This document shows, piece by piece, positions 7,477-15,333 of a stretch of DNA of 64,000 bases. Source of the DNA: Pseudooceanicola sediminis. Its GTDB lineage: Bacteria; Pseudomonadota; Alphaproteobacteria; Rhodobacterales; Rhodobacteraceae. The stretch is from NCBI RefSeq assembly GCF_003575965.1, contig NZ_QWJJ01000005.1, positions 62,001 to 126,000 of the forward strand, read 5' to 3'. The notes beneath the pieces were generated by a model. That model was not told where the DNA came from. It was given only the letters and a program-made list of their open reading frames with translations, and ran no database searches. How positions within the stretch are numbered: the stretch's first letter is position 1; the number at the start of each line of letters is the position of its first letter. The position numbers and the translations under genes were made by a program.

Positions 7477-8271
7477 GTGACCGACACCAGCACGGCGGCT
7501 TTCGTCACCTACGAGATGCGCGGCGACGTCGCCCTCATCGGCCTCAACCGACCGGACAAGCGCAACGCCATCAGCGACCGTTTTGTCGAAGAGATCGGCC
7601 GCGCTGTCGAACGTGCCCGCACACAGGCAAAGGCCGCCGTCCTGCATGGTCATGGCAAGCATTTCTGCGCCGGGCTGGATCTGGCCGAACATGTGCGCAA
7701 ATCACCGATCGAGGGCGTGCACGGATCGCGCCGCTGGCACGAGATCTTCGGACGAATCGAATTTGGCCCGATTCCCTGGTTCACTGCCCTGCATGGTGCC
7801 GTCGTCGGCGGCGGGCTGGAACTGGCGGCCTCAGCGCAGGTGCGCGTGGCCGACGAAACCGCCTTTTTCGCCCTGCCCGAGGGGCAACGCGGCATCTTTG
7901 TCGGCGGCGGCGGATCGGTGCGCGCCGCCCGCCTGATGGGGGTCGCCCGGATGACCGACATGATGCTGACGGGCCGCTCTGTCGACGCCCGGCAGGCCGA
8001 GTCATGGAACCTCGTGCAATATGTCGTCCCGGCAGGTCAGGCCGTGGAAAAGGCGCTGGAACTTGCCGCCCGCGCCGCCACCAATGCCGAACTGTCCAAC
8101 TACAGCGTCATCAATGCCCTGCCCCGCATTTCCGAGATGAGCCACGCCGACGGCCTGTTCGTCGAAAGCTTCATTTCCTCGTTCACCGCCACCAGCCCCG
8201 AGGCCGAGGCCCGCCTGACCGCCTTTCTGGAAAAGCGCGCGCCCAAGGTCACCGACCCGGGGCTGGCGTGA
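7477..8271 (+). CDS. Crotonase-family enoyl-CoA hydratase, probably hydroxycinnamoyl-CoA hydratase
   Basis: A 264-residue crotonase. The oxyanion-hole segments are HFCAGLDL and AVVGGGLELA; the second acidic residue is expected in ALPEGQRGIF. I chose GTG at 7477 because GAGGGGAG lies nine bases before it, whereas the ATG at 7435 is inside an operator palindrome and has no ribosome site. It would hydrate feruloyl- or coumaroyl-CoA. The next step could be retro-aldol release of vanillin (as in Fcs/Ech systems) or oxidation and hydrolysis (as in the Cou route of Rhodococcus). The CouO-like amidohydrolase two genes on favours the second. Its TGA overlaps the marR ATG. Confidence 0.85.
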   Translation: MTDTSTAAFVTYEMRGDVALIGLNRPDKRNAISDRFVEEIGRAVERARTQAKAAVLHGHGKHFCAGLDLAEHVRKSPIEGVHGSRRWHEIFGRIEFGPIPWFTALHGAVVGGGLELAASAQVRVADETAFFALPEGQRGIFVGGGGSVRAARLMGVARMTDMMLTGRSVDARQAESWNLVQYVVPAGQAVEKALELAARAATNAELSNYSVINALPRISEMSHADGLFVESFISSFTATSPEAEARLTAFLEKRAPKVTDPGLA

Positions 8272-8777
8272 TGGGGGCCGTGGGCAAACTCGCTCCCAAA
8301 CCCTCCGCCGATGCGGCAGCGGGGGTCAGGTTGGGCGCGCTCCGCCACTCCATCGGCTTTCTGCTGCGGGTCTGCCAGGTGCGCCTGTATGACCAGTTTT
8401 ACGAACGCCTCGGGGATTCAGACCTGCGACCGGGCGAATTTTCCCTGCTCTGGGTGATTTCCCAGAACCCCGGGATCAAACAGGGCGTGCTGGCCCAGAC
8501 CCTGGCCATCAAACCCGCCCATATGACGAAAACCGTGCGCCGCTGCGCTGCGCGGGGGCTGCTGCACCGGGTCATTCCCGAAGACGACCGTCGCTCGGTC
8601 CAGCTCAGCCTGACCCTGCGCGGCACGGATTTCGTGACGGCGAACAGCCACAACTTCTTTGGCCCGACCGCCTACAACACCCATTCCCTGACCGAGGAAG
8701 AGGCCGCGACGCTGGCGCACCTGCTGCGCCGTTTCTGCGGCCTGCCAGACTGCGAACCAGAAAGGGCCGCCCGATGA
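8271..8777 (+). CDS. MarR-family regulator, CouR-like by context
   Basis: A 168-residue winged-helix regulator. The DNA-binding part is about residues 55-115 (QGVLAQTLAIKPAHMTKTVRR, then a wing with EDDRRSVQLSLT). It lies inside the crotonase-amidohydrolase operon with overlapping starts and stops on both sides, so it is made with the enzymes. CouR of Rhodopseudomonas and Rhodococcus is a MarR repressor released by p-coumaroyl-CoA; the same arrangement suggests a hydroxycinnamoyl-CoA effector here. The ligand is inferred from neighbours only. Confidence 0.85.
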   Translation: MGAVGKLAPKPSADAAAGVRLGALRHSIGFLLRVCQVRLYDQFYERLGDSDLRPGEFSLLWVISQNPGIKQGVLAQTLAIKPAHMTKTVRRCAARGLLHRVIPEDDRRSVQLSLTLRGTDFVTANSHNFFGPTAYNTHSLTEEEAATLAHLLRRFCGLPDCEPERAAR

Positions 8778-9649
8778 ATTTCGACGATCTCGTCGCCTTC
8801 GATTTCCATGTCCACGCCGAAGAGCCCTGCTGTGCCGCGCGCGACGATGGCTACAACGAATTCCAGGCGGGTATGGCCAAGTATTTCCGCAACCCCGCCG
8901 GGGTTGAGGGGATGCTGCCCACGGTCCAGCAGACCGCCGACTACTTTCGCGAACGCAAGATCGGCTTTGTCATCTTTCCCGTCGATGCCGAACGCGAAAC
9001 CGGCTTTCGCCGCTACAAGAACGAGGAAGTTGCCGAAATCGCCGCCGACAACAAGGACATCATGGTGCCCTTTGCCTCCATCGACCCCGCCAAGGGCAAG
9101 ATGGGCGTGCGCGAGGCCCGCCGCCTGATGCGCGACTACGGGGTCAAGGGGTTCAAGTTCCACCCCACCTACCAGGGCTTCTTTCCCAACGACCGCATGG
9201 CCTATCCGCTGTACGAAGCGATTGCCAAAGAAGGCGCGATTGCGCTGTTTCACACCGGCCAGACCGGCGTCGGATCGGGGATGCCCGGGGGCATGGGGAT
9301 GCGGCTGAAATATTCCAACCCGATGTACCTCGATGATGTCGCGGTCGATTTCCCCGCGATGAAGATCATCGCCGCCCACCCCTCCTTTCCCTGGCAGGAG
9401 GAGGCGCTGGCGGTCGCGCAGCACAAGCCGAATGTATACATCGACCTCAGCGGATGGTCGCCAAAGTACTTCCCCCCGATCCTGGTGAAGTACGCGAATT
9501 CGCTGCTGAAGGACAAATTGCTGTTTGGATCCGACTGGCCGGCGATCACGCCGGATCGTTGGCTGGCGGATTTCGAGAAGATCGAAATCAAGGAGGACGT
9601 CCGGCCACTGCTTCTGAAAGAAAACGCGAGGAAGCTACTGGCCGCTTAA
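8774..9649 (+). CDS. Amidohydrolase-2 family protein, CouO/LigW-like
   Basis: A 291-residue metal-dependent TIM-barrel protein. Metal ligands are visible as HVH (AFDFHVHAEE, near residue 12), the histidines in KFHPTYQG, FHTGQTG and AAHPSFPW, and the aspartate in LLFGSDWPAITP. Relatives include decarboxylases (LigW) and the CouO beta-ketoacyl-CoA hydrolase of the Rhodococcus coumarate pathway, which releases the aromatic acid and acetyl-CoA. Position after the crotonase and MarR genes makes the CouO role more likely. Its ATG overlaps the marR stop. The short-chain dehydrogenase needed between hydratase and hydrolase is not in this cluster. Confidence 0.8.
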   Translation: MNFDDLVAFDFHVHAEEPCCAARDDGYNEFQAGMAKYFRNPAGVEGMLPTVQQTADYFRERKIGFVIFPVDAERETGFRRYKNEEVAEIAADNKDIMVPFASIDPAKGKMGVREARRLMRDYGVKGFKFHPTYQGFFPNDRMAYPLYEAIAKEGAIALFHTGQTGVGSGMPGGMGMRLKYSNPMYLDDVAVDFPAMKIIAAHPSFPWQEEALAVAQHKPNVYIDLSGWSPKYFPPILVKYANSLLKDKLLFGSDWPAITPDRWLADFEKIEIKEDVRPLLLKENARKLLAA

Positions 9650-9675
9650 CCAGAGACTCTAGGGAGGAGCTCACA

Positions 9676-10767
9676 ATGCTGACAAGGAAACTTATCGCCC
9701 TTGCGATTGCCGGTCTGATGGCCGGGTCCGGGGCCGTTCAGGCACGCGATCTGCGTCTGGCCCCTGCTGCGCCCCCGGCGCATCCGGCCAACTACATGTA
9801 CGAACACTTCAAGGACTACCTGTCCGAGAATTCCGGCGGCGCGCTGACCGGCACCATTCTCGGGCCGGAGGTCGTGGCCCTGCCGCAGATGAAGGACGCC
9901 CTGCAAACCGGGCTGGCCGAAATCGGCAACGCCCTGCCGCTCTATTTCCCCGCCGACATGCCCGTGACCGGCATCGCGGGCGACCTGGCGCTGCTGGGGC
10001 GCAACCCCCATGCGATGGCCATGGCGATGACCGAATTCGGCCTGACCTGCGCCCCCTGCCAGGAAGAATTCAAGAGCCTCGGCATGGTCTTCCTCGGTGC
10101 CGGTTCGTCCAACGTCTACAACCTGCTGACGACCAAGCCCGTGCGCAGCGCCGATGACATGAAGGGCCTGCGCCTGCGCACCGGCGGCGCCCCCTACTCC
10201 CGCTGGGCCGAAAACTTCGGCGCGACCCCCGTCACCATGGGCGTCGGTGACACGTTCGAGGCAATGTCCCAGGGCACCATCGACGGCACCATGGCCTCCA
10301 CGGTCGACCTGCTGTCGTTCCGCCTGATCGACATCGCCAAATACGTCACGCTGATCCCGATCGGCACCTACCACGTCACGTCGAACTTTACCGTCGGGCT
10401 GAACCTGTGGAAATCGCTCAGCCAGGAAGAGCGCATCCAGATCGCCAAATCCGCCGCGCGGGCAAACTTCGACCTGACCGACCGCTGGGCGTTCCAACTG
10501 CCCGCCGCTGCGATGTCCGCGATCGAGGAAACCAAGATCGAGCTGATCGAGCCCGATGCCGATTTCCTTGCCGCTTCCGAGGCCTTCGCAGCCCAGGATG
10601 CCGCCGACCGCGTCGCCATGTCCGGCCCGCAGGCCGAGGTCTTTACCAAGCTGGTGGAAAAGTGGACCGCCATCGCGGCTGAGGTCGGTGACGACCCCGA
10701 CGCGCTGTCCGAACGTATGGTCAGCGAAGTCTGGGACAAGATCGACCTGACCACCTACGGCATGTGA
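9676..10767 (+). CDS. TRAP transporter periplasmic solute-binding protein, DctP type
   Basis: A 363-residue exported binding protein. A signal peptide (MLTRKLIALAIAGLMAGSGA, cleavage after VQA) is followed by an RLAPAAPPAHPANYMYEHFK opening. The family arginine that holds a ligand carboxylate is probably in LRLRTGGAPYSRW, near residue 170. The start follows AGGGAGGAG and is 26 bp after the amidohydrolase, so it belongs to the same operon. TRAP systems of the TarPQM type take up hydroxycinnamates in Rhodopseudomonas, and the neighbours point to ferulate or coumarate here. The ligand is an inference from context. Confidence 0.9.
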   Translation: MLTRKLIALAIAGLMAGSGAVQARDLRLAPAAPPAHPANYMYEHFKDYLSENSGGALTGTILGPEVVALPQMKDALQTGLAEIGNALPLYFPADMPVTGIAGDLALLGRNPHAMAMAMTEFGLTCAPCQEEFKSLGMVFLGAGSSNVYNLLTTKPVRSADDMKGLRLRTGGAPYSRWAENFGATPVTMGVGDTFEAMSQGTIDGTMASTVDLLSFRLIDIAKYVTLIPIGTYHVTSNFTVGLNLWKSLSQEERIQIAKSAARANFDLTDRWAFQLPAAAMSAIEETKIELIEPDADFLAASEAFAAQDAADRVAMSGPQAEVFTKLVEKWTAIAAEVGDDPDALSERMVSEVWDKIDLTTYGM

Positions 10768-10777
10768 TCAGACCACA

Positions 10778-10801
10778 CCCCCGCCCCACACCGGGCGGGG
10801 G
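10778..10801 (+). terminator. Intercistronic hairpin after dctP
   Basis: CCCCCGCCC (10778-10786) pairs with GGGCGGGGG (10793-10801) over a six-base loop. It sits ten bases after the dctP stop and before dctQ. Such stems often stabilise the binding-protein message or partly terminate, which gives more binding protein than permease. Confidence 0.6.
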
Positions 10802-10828
10802 ACCACCCCTTTCACGGAGAGCCCCGAC

Positions 10829-11344
10829 ATGTCCCGACTTGTCCGGCTGGCCATGACCATCAGCCGCGGTCTTGCCCTGATCGGCGCGACGGGTGTGCTG
10901 GTCATGATGCTGCACATCTGCGCCGATGTCATCGCGCGCAACCTGTTCCGCGTCTCGATCAGCGTCACCGCCGAACTGGTGTCGCGCTACTACATGGTGC
11001 TGACCGCCTTCCTGCCGCTGGCCTGGCTTGAGCTGCGCCGCGACATGGTCTCGGTCGAACTGATCGACTTTGCCCTGCCCCCGATCCTGCTGCGCGCCTC
11101 CGATGTGCTGGTCTGCCTGATTTCGGCAGGCGTCTATTCCGTCCTTGCCTATACCACCTGGGGCGCGGCCTTTTCCAACTACCGCAGTGGCACCTATGTC
11201 GAACTGGTCAGCTTCAAGCTGCCCGTCTGGCACAGCTTCTTCCTGCCCCCCATCGGCTTCAGCCTCGCCGCCCTGGCCTGCCTGATCATGGCCTGGGATT
11301 TCGCCCGAAACGGCACCGCCTCCACACAGGAATTCACCGCATGA
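10829..11344 (+). CDS. TRAP transporter small permease, DctQ type
   Basis: A 171-residue inner-membrane protein with four predicted helices. It has the DctQ hallmarks: a first helix with MMLHICADVIARNLF and a second with TAFLPLAWLELRRDMVSVELI. DctQ binds DctM in the Na+-driven symporter. An ACGGAGAG ribosome site precedes the ATG. The last four bases overlap the dctM start (ATGA). Confidence 0.9.
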   Translation: MSRLVRLAMTISRGLALIGATGVLVMMLHICADVIARNLFRVSISVTAELVSRYYMVLTAFLPLAWLELRRDMVSVELIDFALPPILLRASDVLVCLISAGVYSVLAYTTWGAAFSNYRSGTYVELVSFKLPVWHSFFLPPIGFSLAALACLIMAWDFARNGTASTQEFTA

Positions 11345-12645
11345 GCGTCGAAGCTGGCTTTTACGGCATCCTTGCCCTGACCATCCTTCTGATCCTGCGC
11401 GTGCCTGTCGCCATGGCGCTGATCGCCGTGTCCTTTGCCGGGATCACTGCGATGATCGGTGCGGGGCCTGCCCTCGGCGTGCTGTCCAACACCCCTTATT
11501 CCTTCGTCGCCTCCTGGACGATGAGCGCGGTGCCGATGTTCCTGCTGATGGGCTTCATCGCCTTTCACACCGGCCTGACCGGCGGCCTGTTCGAGGCCGC
11601 AAAGGTGCTGCTGCGCCGCCTGCCCGGCGGCCTCGCGATCTCGTCCGTCTTCGCCTGCTCGGGGTTTGCCGCCGTCTCCGGCTCCTCCCTGGCCTGCGCT
11701 GCCGCAATGGGGCGCATCGCCATCCCCGAAATGGTCAAGGCCGGCTATCGGCCCTCCATCGCGGCGGGCTGCATTGCCGCCGGCGGCACCATCGGCGCGC
11801 TGATCCCGCCCTCGATCCTGATGATCATCTACGGCGTCTTTGCCGAAACCTCCGTCACCCAGGTCTTTGTCGGCGGCATCGGTATCGGTGTGCTGACCGC
11901 CATCGGCTATTGCATCACGATCATGGTGATCTGCTGGCTGCGCCCCGATCTGATCCCCGCCCGCACCGCAGACGGCGACGTGCCCCCCGACTGGTCGGCG
12001 GTGCTGCATGTGCTGCCGATCACGGTGCTGGTGCTGCTGGTGTTCGGCGGCCTGTTCTCGGGCGTCATCACCGCGACCGAGGCCGGGGCCGTCGGGGCGC
12101 TCGGCACGATCATCCTCGCCACCATCACCGGCCGGATGAGCCGCCATGCCCTGTCCCGTTCGCTGATCGAAACCGTGACATCGACCGGTTCGCTGTTCAT
12201 CATCGGCGTCGGCGCGGCGATGTTCACCCGCTTCCTCGGCATCTCGGGGCTGTCGAGCTTCATTTCCTCCTTCGTCGCCAACGCCGACCTCTCCTATGCC
12301 GGGCTGCTGCTGGTGATCGTGCTGATCTACCTCATCCTCGGCACCTTCATGGAACCCTTCGGGGCGATGCTGATCACCCTGCCCATCTTCCTGCCGATCC
12401 TGCGCGCCGAAGGCATCAGCCTGGTCTGGTTCGGGGTTCTGGTGGTCAAGCTGCTGGAAATCGGCATGATCACCCCGCCCGTCGGCATGAACGTCTTTGT
12501 CATCAAGAACGTCGCGGGCAAATACGTCACCATCACGCAGGTCTTTGCCGGGGTGATCCCCTTCATCCTGATGGACCTGATCATCATCTTCCTGGTCATT
12601 GCCCTGCCCGGTATCGTGATGTTCCTGCCCGACCTGATGAAATGA
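11341..12645 (+). CDS. TRAP transporter large permease, DctM type
   Basis: A 434-residue membrane protein, the usual DctM length, with about 12 hydrophobic segments. It forms the transport channel driven by a sodium gradient. Typical blocks are VPMFLLMGFIAFHTGLTGGL, SGFAAVSGSSLACAAAMGRI and the C-terminal ITPPVGMNVFVIKN. It is the last gene of the crotonase-marR-amidohydrolase-TRAP operon and its stop codon lies at the edge of a strong hairpin. Substrate preference rests with the DctP protein. Confidence 0.92.
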   Translation: MSVEAGFYGILALTILLILRVPVAMALIAVSFAGITAMIGAGPALGVLSNTPYSFVASWTMSAVPMFLLMGFIAFHTGLTGGLFEAAKVLLRRLPGGLAISSVFACSGFAAVSGSSLACAAAMGRIAIPEMVKAGYRPSIAAGCIAAGGTIGALIPPSILMIIYGVFAETSVTQVFVGGIGIGVLTAIGYCITIMVICWLRPDLIPARTADGDVPPDWSAVLHVLPITVLVLLVFGGLFSGVITATEAGAVGALGTIILATITGRMSRHALSRSLIETVTSTGSLFIIGVGAAMFTRFLGISGLSSFISSFVANADLSYAGLLLVIVLIYLILGTFMEPFGAMLITLPIFLPILRAEGISLVWFGVLVVKLLEIGMITPPVGMNVFVIKNVAGKYVTITQVFAGVIPFILMDLIIIFLVIALPGIVMFLPDLMK

Positions 12646-12682
12646 TCCACGCGCCCCGGCCTCGCCGCCGGGGCGCGTGGAT
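12645..12682 (+). terminator. Strong hairpin ending the hydroxycinnamate/TRAP operon
   Basis: ATCCACGCGCCCCGGC (12645-12660) pairs perfectly with GCCGGGGCGCGTGGAT (12667-12682), loop CTCGCC. The stem begins on the last base of the dctM stop. No U-run follows, so it may act with Rho or as a 3' stabiliser. Confidence 0.75.
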
Positions 12683-12711
12683 AAGGGCGGACTGAAGTCG
12701 TGGCAAAAAAA

Positions 12712-12795
12712 CACCGTTCAGTTACCGCTCGGATACCGTCCAGATACCGACGTTCGAATTCTGCGATATCAATGACTTGACCCGCAGATACCGAC
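12712..12795 (+). repeat. 11-bp-phased ACCG repeat element, copy A
   Basis: Four ACCG motifs start at 12713, 12724, 12735 and 12746, exactly 11 bp apart, in units like TACCGCTCGGA. A fifth, within ATACCGAC, starts at 12790, which is 44 bp (4 x 11) further on. The stretch between holds TTCGAA and GATATC. My hand alignment to copy B (26441-26524) is ungapped over 84 bp with 16 mismatches. This 315-bp intergenic gap (12646-12960) otherwise holds only the dctM terminator and the leader of the next gene. Confidence 0.75.
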
Positions 12796-12960
12796 AAAGG
12801 GCACCGACATGCCGCGACAACGGCCCGACAGCCGCGCCAGAATGTCGCGCCCAGGTTTACGGAACAGGGCCGCAGGTCACACTGTTAACCTTTGGTCGGG
12901 CCGTTCATTTGACTCTTCAATCGTCAGAGGCGCCCCTCCACATCGGCTGAGGAGACCGCG

Positions 12961-15273
12961 ATGAGCCCCCAAGACCCCCCCTCCGACCAGACAAAGCCCG
13001 ACGACGTTTCCGACCTGCCGCACGACAGCGGCCCAGCCGGCGGCTGGGGATCGCTCAAGGGCATTGCGCGCATCTTTGGCGACCAGTGGCCCAGCCCCAC
13101 CGTCACCGACACGTTGCGCCGCCTGAACAAACCCGGTGGCACCATGTGCGCCTCCTGCGCCTGGCCAAAGCCCGCGAATTACCACGCGTTCGAATTCTGC
13201 GAAAACGGTGCCAAGGCGACGATCTGGGAATCGACCTCGGCCCGCTGCACCCCCGATTTCTGGGATGATCATACCGTTTCGGCACTGCGCGACTGGGCCG
13301 ATCATGACCTCGAAAGCACCGGTCGCCTGACCGCCCCCATGCGCTACGACGCCGACACCGACCGTTATGTCAAGGTTTCGTGGGACGAGGCATTTTCCGA
13401 AATCGGCACCATTCTCAAGGGCTTGCCGCCCGAAGAGGTGGTCTTCTATTCCTCGGGTCATGCCGGGCTTGAGGCCGCCTATCTCTGGGCATTGATGGCG
13501 CGCGCCTATGGCAACAACAACCTGCCGCAATCCTCGAACATGTGTCACGAGACGACCAGCGTCGGCCTGACCAAGGTCATCGGCTCGCCCGTCGGCACGG
13601 TCATCTGGGAGGATCTGGAGCAGACCGATTGCTTCTTTTTCTTCGGCCAGAACCCCGGCACCAACAGCCCGCGTTTCCTGCATCCGCTCAAGGCCGCCAA
13701 GGACCGTGGTGCGAAAATCGTCACCTTCAATCCGGTGCGTGAACAGGGCCTGATCTCCTTCGTCGATCCGCAGGATCTGCACGCCATGACCACGGGCGAG
13801 GCGACGGTGATCTCGGACCAGTACCACCAGCTGCGCGGCGGCTCCGACATCGCCGCGATCCTCGGTATCTGCAAGGCGGTGATCGAGGCCGACGATGCCA
13901 TCGGCGGCGTCATCGACTGGGCCTTCATTAACGAACACACGCAGGGTTTCGAAGATTTTATCGACTTTGCCCGTACAACCCCGTGGCAGGCGATCTGCGC
14001 CGAATGCGGTCTGCCTGAATCCGACCTGCGCGACGCCGCCCGGGTCTATATGCAGGCCGAACGTGTCATCGGCGTCTACGGCATGGGCCTGACCCAGCAG
14101 ACCCATGGCTCCTGGAACATCGGGATGCTGACCAACCTGTTGATGTTACGTGGAAATATCGGCCGCCCCGGGGCGGGCATCTGCCCCGTGCGCGGCCATT
14201 CCAACGTGCAGGGCCAGCGCACCGTCGGCATTGCGGAAAAAACCAAGCTGATCCCGATGGACAAGCTGCGCAACCTGTTCGGCTTTGAACCTCCGCAGCA
14301 GGACGGCCTGCATATTGTCGATGCAGCCCAAGGGCTTATCGACGGCACGGTAAAGGCAATGGTCTGCCTCGGCGGCAATCTCATGCGCGCCCTGCCCGAC
14401 ACCGACCGCCTTGAACAGGCCTGGCCGCGTCAGCGTCTCAGCGTGATGATCTCGACCAAGCTCAACCGTTCACACCTCTACCCCGGCCAATCCGCCTATA
14501 TCCTGCCCTGTCTCACCCGATCCGAGGTCGACGACCAGGAAAGCGGCAACCAGTGGATCACGATCGAGGACAGCTTTTCGATGATCCACGGCTCACGCGG
14601 GCACCGCAAGCCCGCCTCGCCGGACCTGAAATCCGAACTCGCCATCACCTGCGGCATCGCCCGCGCCATCACCCCGGCGAACCCGGCGCTGACCTGGGAG
14701 GCCTGGCAGGCCGACTACGCCCGGGTGCGTGATCTGATCGAGGCAACATATCCCGATGATTTCAAGGACATGAACGCCCGCATGAACCAGCCCGGCGGCT
14801 TTTGGCGCGGCAATCCGGCGCATGAACGCGTCTGGAAAACCGACAGCGGCAAGGCCGAATTCACCGTGCCGGACAAACTGAACGCGCTGGATTTCGACGA
14901 TGCTCCGGGCCGCTTTCGCTTGCTGACCATGCGCTCCAACGACCAGTTCAACACGACGATCTATGGCTATTCCGACCGCTTTCGCGGTATCGAGGGCACC
15001 CGCGACGTGCTTCTGATGAACCCCGAGGATATGGCCGAGGCGGGCCTGTCCCACGGCGATATCGTCTCGCTTGTCGGGGACGCCGCCGATGGCCTGCCCC
15101 GCCGGCTCGACGGCCTCAGCGTGGTGCATTTCGACCTGCCGCGCGGCACCGTCGGTTCCTACTACCCCGAATGCAACGTGCTGATCCCGGTCGGATTGCA
15201 TGACCAGCTGTCAAAAACCCCCGCCTCCAAGGGGGTGCCCGTGCGCATTCAGGCCACCCGGCCAACTGCCTGA
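12961..15273 (+). CDS. FdhF/YdeP-type molybdopterin oxidoreductase
   Basis: A 770-residue cytoplasmic enzyme of the molybdopterin (bis-MGD) oxidoreductase family, YdeP branch. The N-terminus has MCASCAWP followed by EFCENG, in place of the classical four-cysteine iron-sulfur motif. Cofactor regions include SSNMCHETTS near residue 195 and FGQNPGTNSPR, and a C-terminal molydopterin dinucleotide-binding domain starts near residue 640 (LTMRSNDQFNTTIYGYSDR). No signal peptide is visible. YdeP is linked to acid resistance in Escherichia coli but the reaction is unproven. The gene stands alone, facing a convergent Rieske oxygenase. Confidence 0.88.
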   Translation: MSPQDPPSDQTKPDDVSDLPHDSGPAGGWGSLKGIARIFGDQWPSPTVTDTLRRLNKPGGTMCASCAWPKPANYHAFEFCENGAKATIWESTSARCTPDFWDDHTVSALRDWADHDLESTGRLTAPMRYDADTDRYVKVSWDEAFSEIGTILKGLPPEEVVFYSSGHAGLEAAYLWALMARAYGNNNLPQSSNMCHETTSVGLTKVIGSPVGTVIWEDLEQTDCFFFFGQNPGTNSPRFLHPLKAAKDRGAKIVTFNPVREQGLISFVDPQDLHAMTTGEATVISDQYHQLRGGSDIAAILGICKAVIEADDAIGGVIDWAFINEHTQGFEDFIDFARTTPWQAICAECGLPESDLRDAARVYMQAERVIGVYGMGLTQQTHGSWNIGMLTNLLMLRGNIGRPGAGICPVRGHSNVQGQRTVGIAEKTKLIPMDKLRNLFGFEPPQQDGLHIVDAAQGLIDGTVKAMVCLGGNLMRALPDTDRLEQAWPRQRLSVMISTKLNRSHLYPGQSAYILPCLTRSEVDDQESGNQWITIEDSFSMIHGSRGHRKPASPDLKSELAITCGIARAITPANPALTWEAWQADYARVRDLIEATYPDDFKDMNARMNQPGGFWRGNPAHERVWKTDSGKAEFTVPDKLNALDFDDAPGRFRLLTMRSNDQFNTTIYGYSDRFRGIEGTRDVLLMNPEDMAEAGLSHGDIVSLVGDAADGLPRRLDGLSVVHFDLPRGTVGSYYPECNVLIPVGLHDQLSKTPASKGVPVRIQATRPTA

Positions 15274-15286
15274 CATTCCTGCAAAA

Positions 15287-15317
15287 CTCCGCGCCACTCT
15301 CATCGGGCGGCGCGGAG
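15287..15317 (-). terminator. Rho-independent terminator between converging genes
   Basis: CTCCGCGCC (15287-15295) pairs with GGCGCGGAG (15309-15317). Read on the minus strand, the stem is followed by TTTTGCAGG, so it mainly ends the Rieske gene. It may also stop transcripts of the oxidoreductase gene. Confidence 0.75.
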
Positions 15318-15333
15318 ATTCACCGTCGCGGGG

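Noticed and set aside
12746-12760. GTTCGAAT in the phased repeats as a tRNA T-loop
   Set aside because: No complementary T-stem, no acceptor or anticodon arm nearby; the word is part of the repeat.
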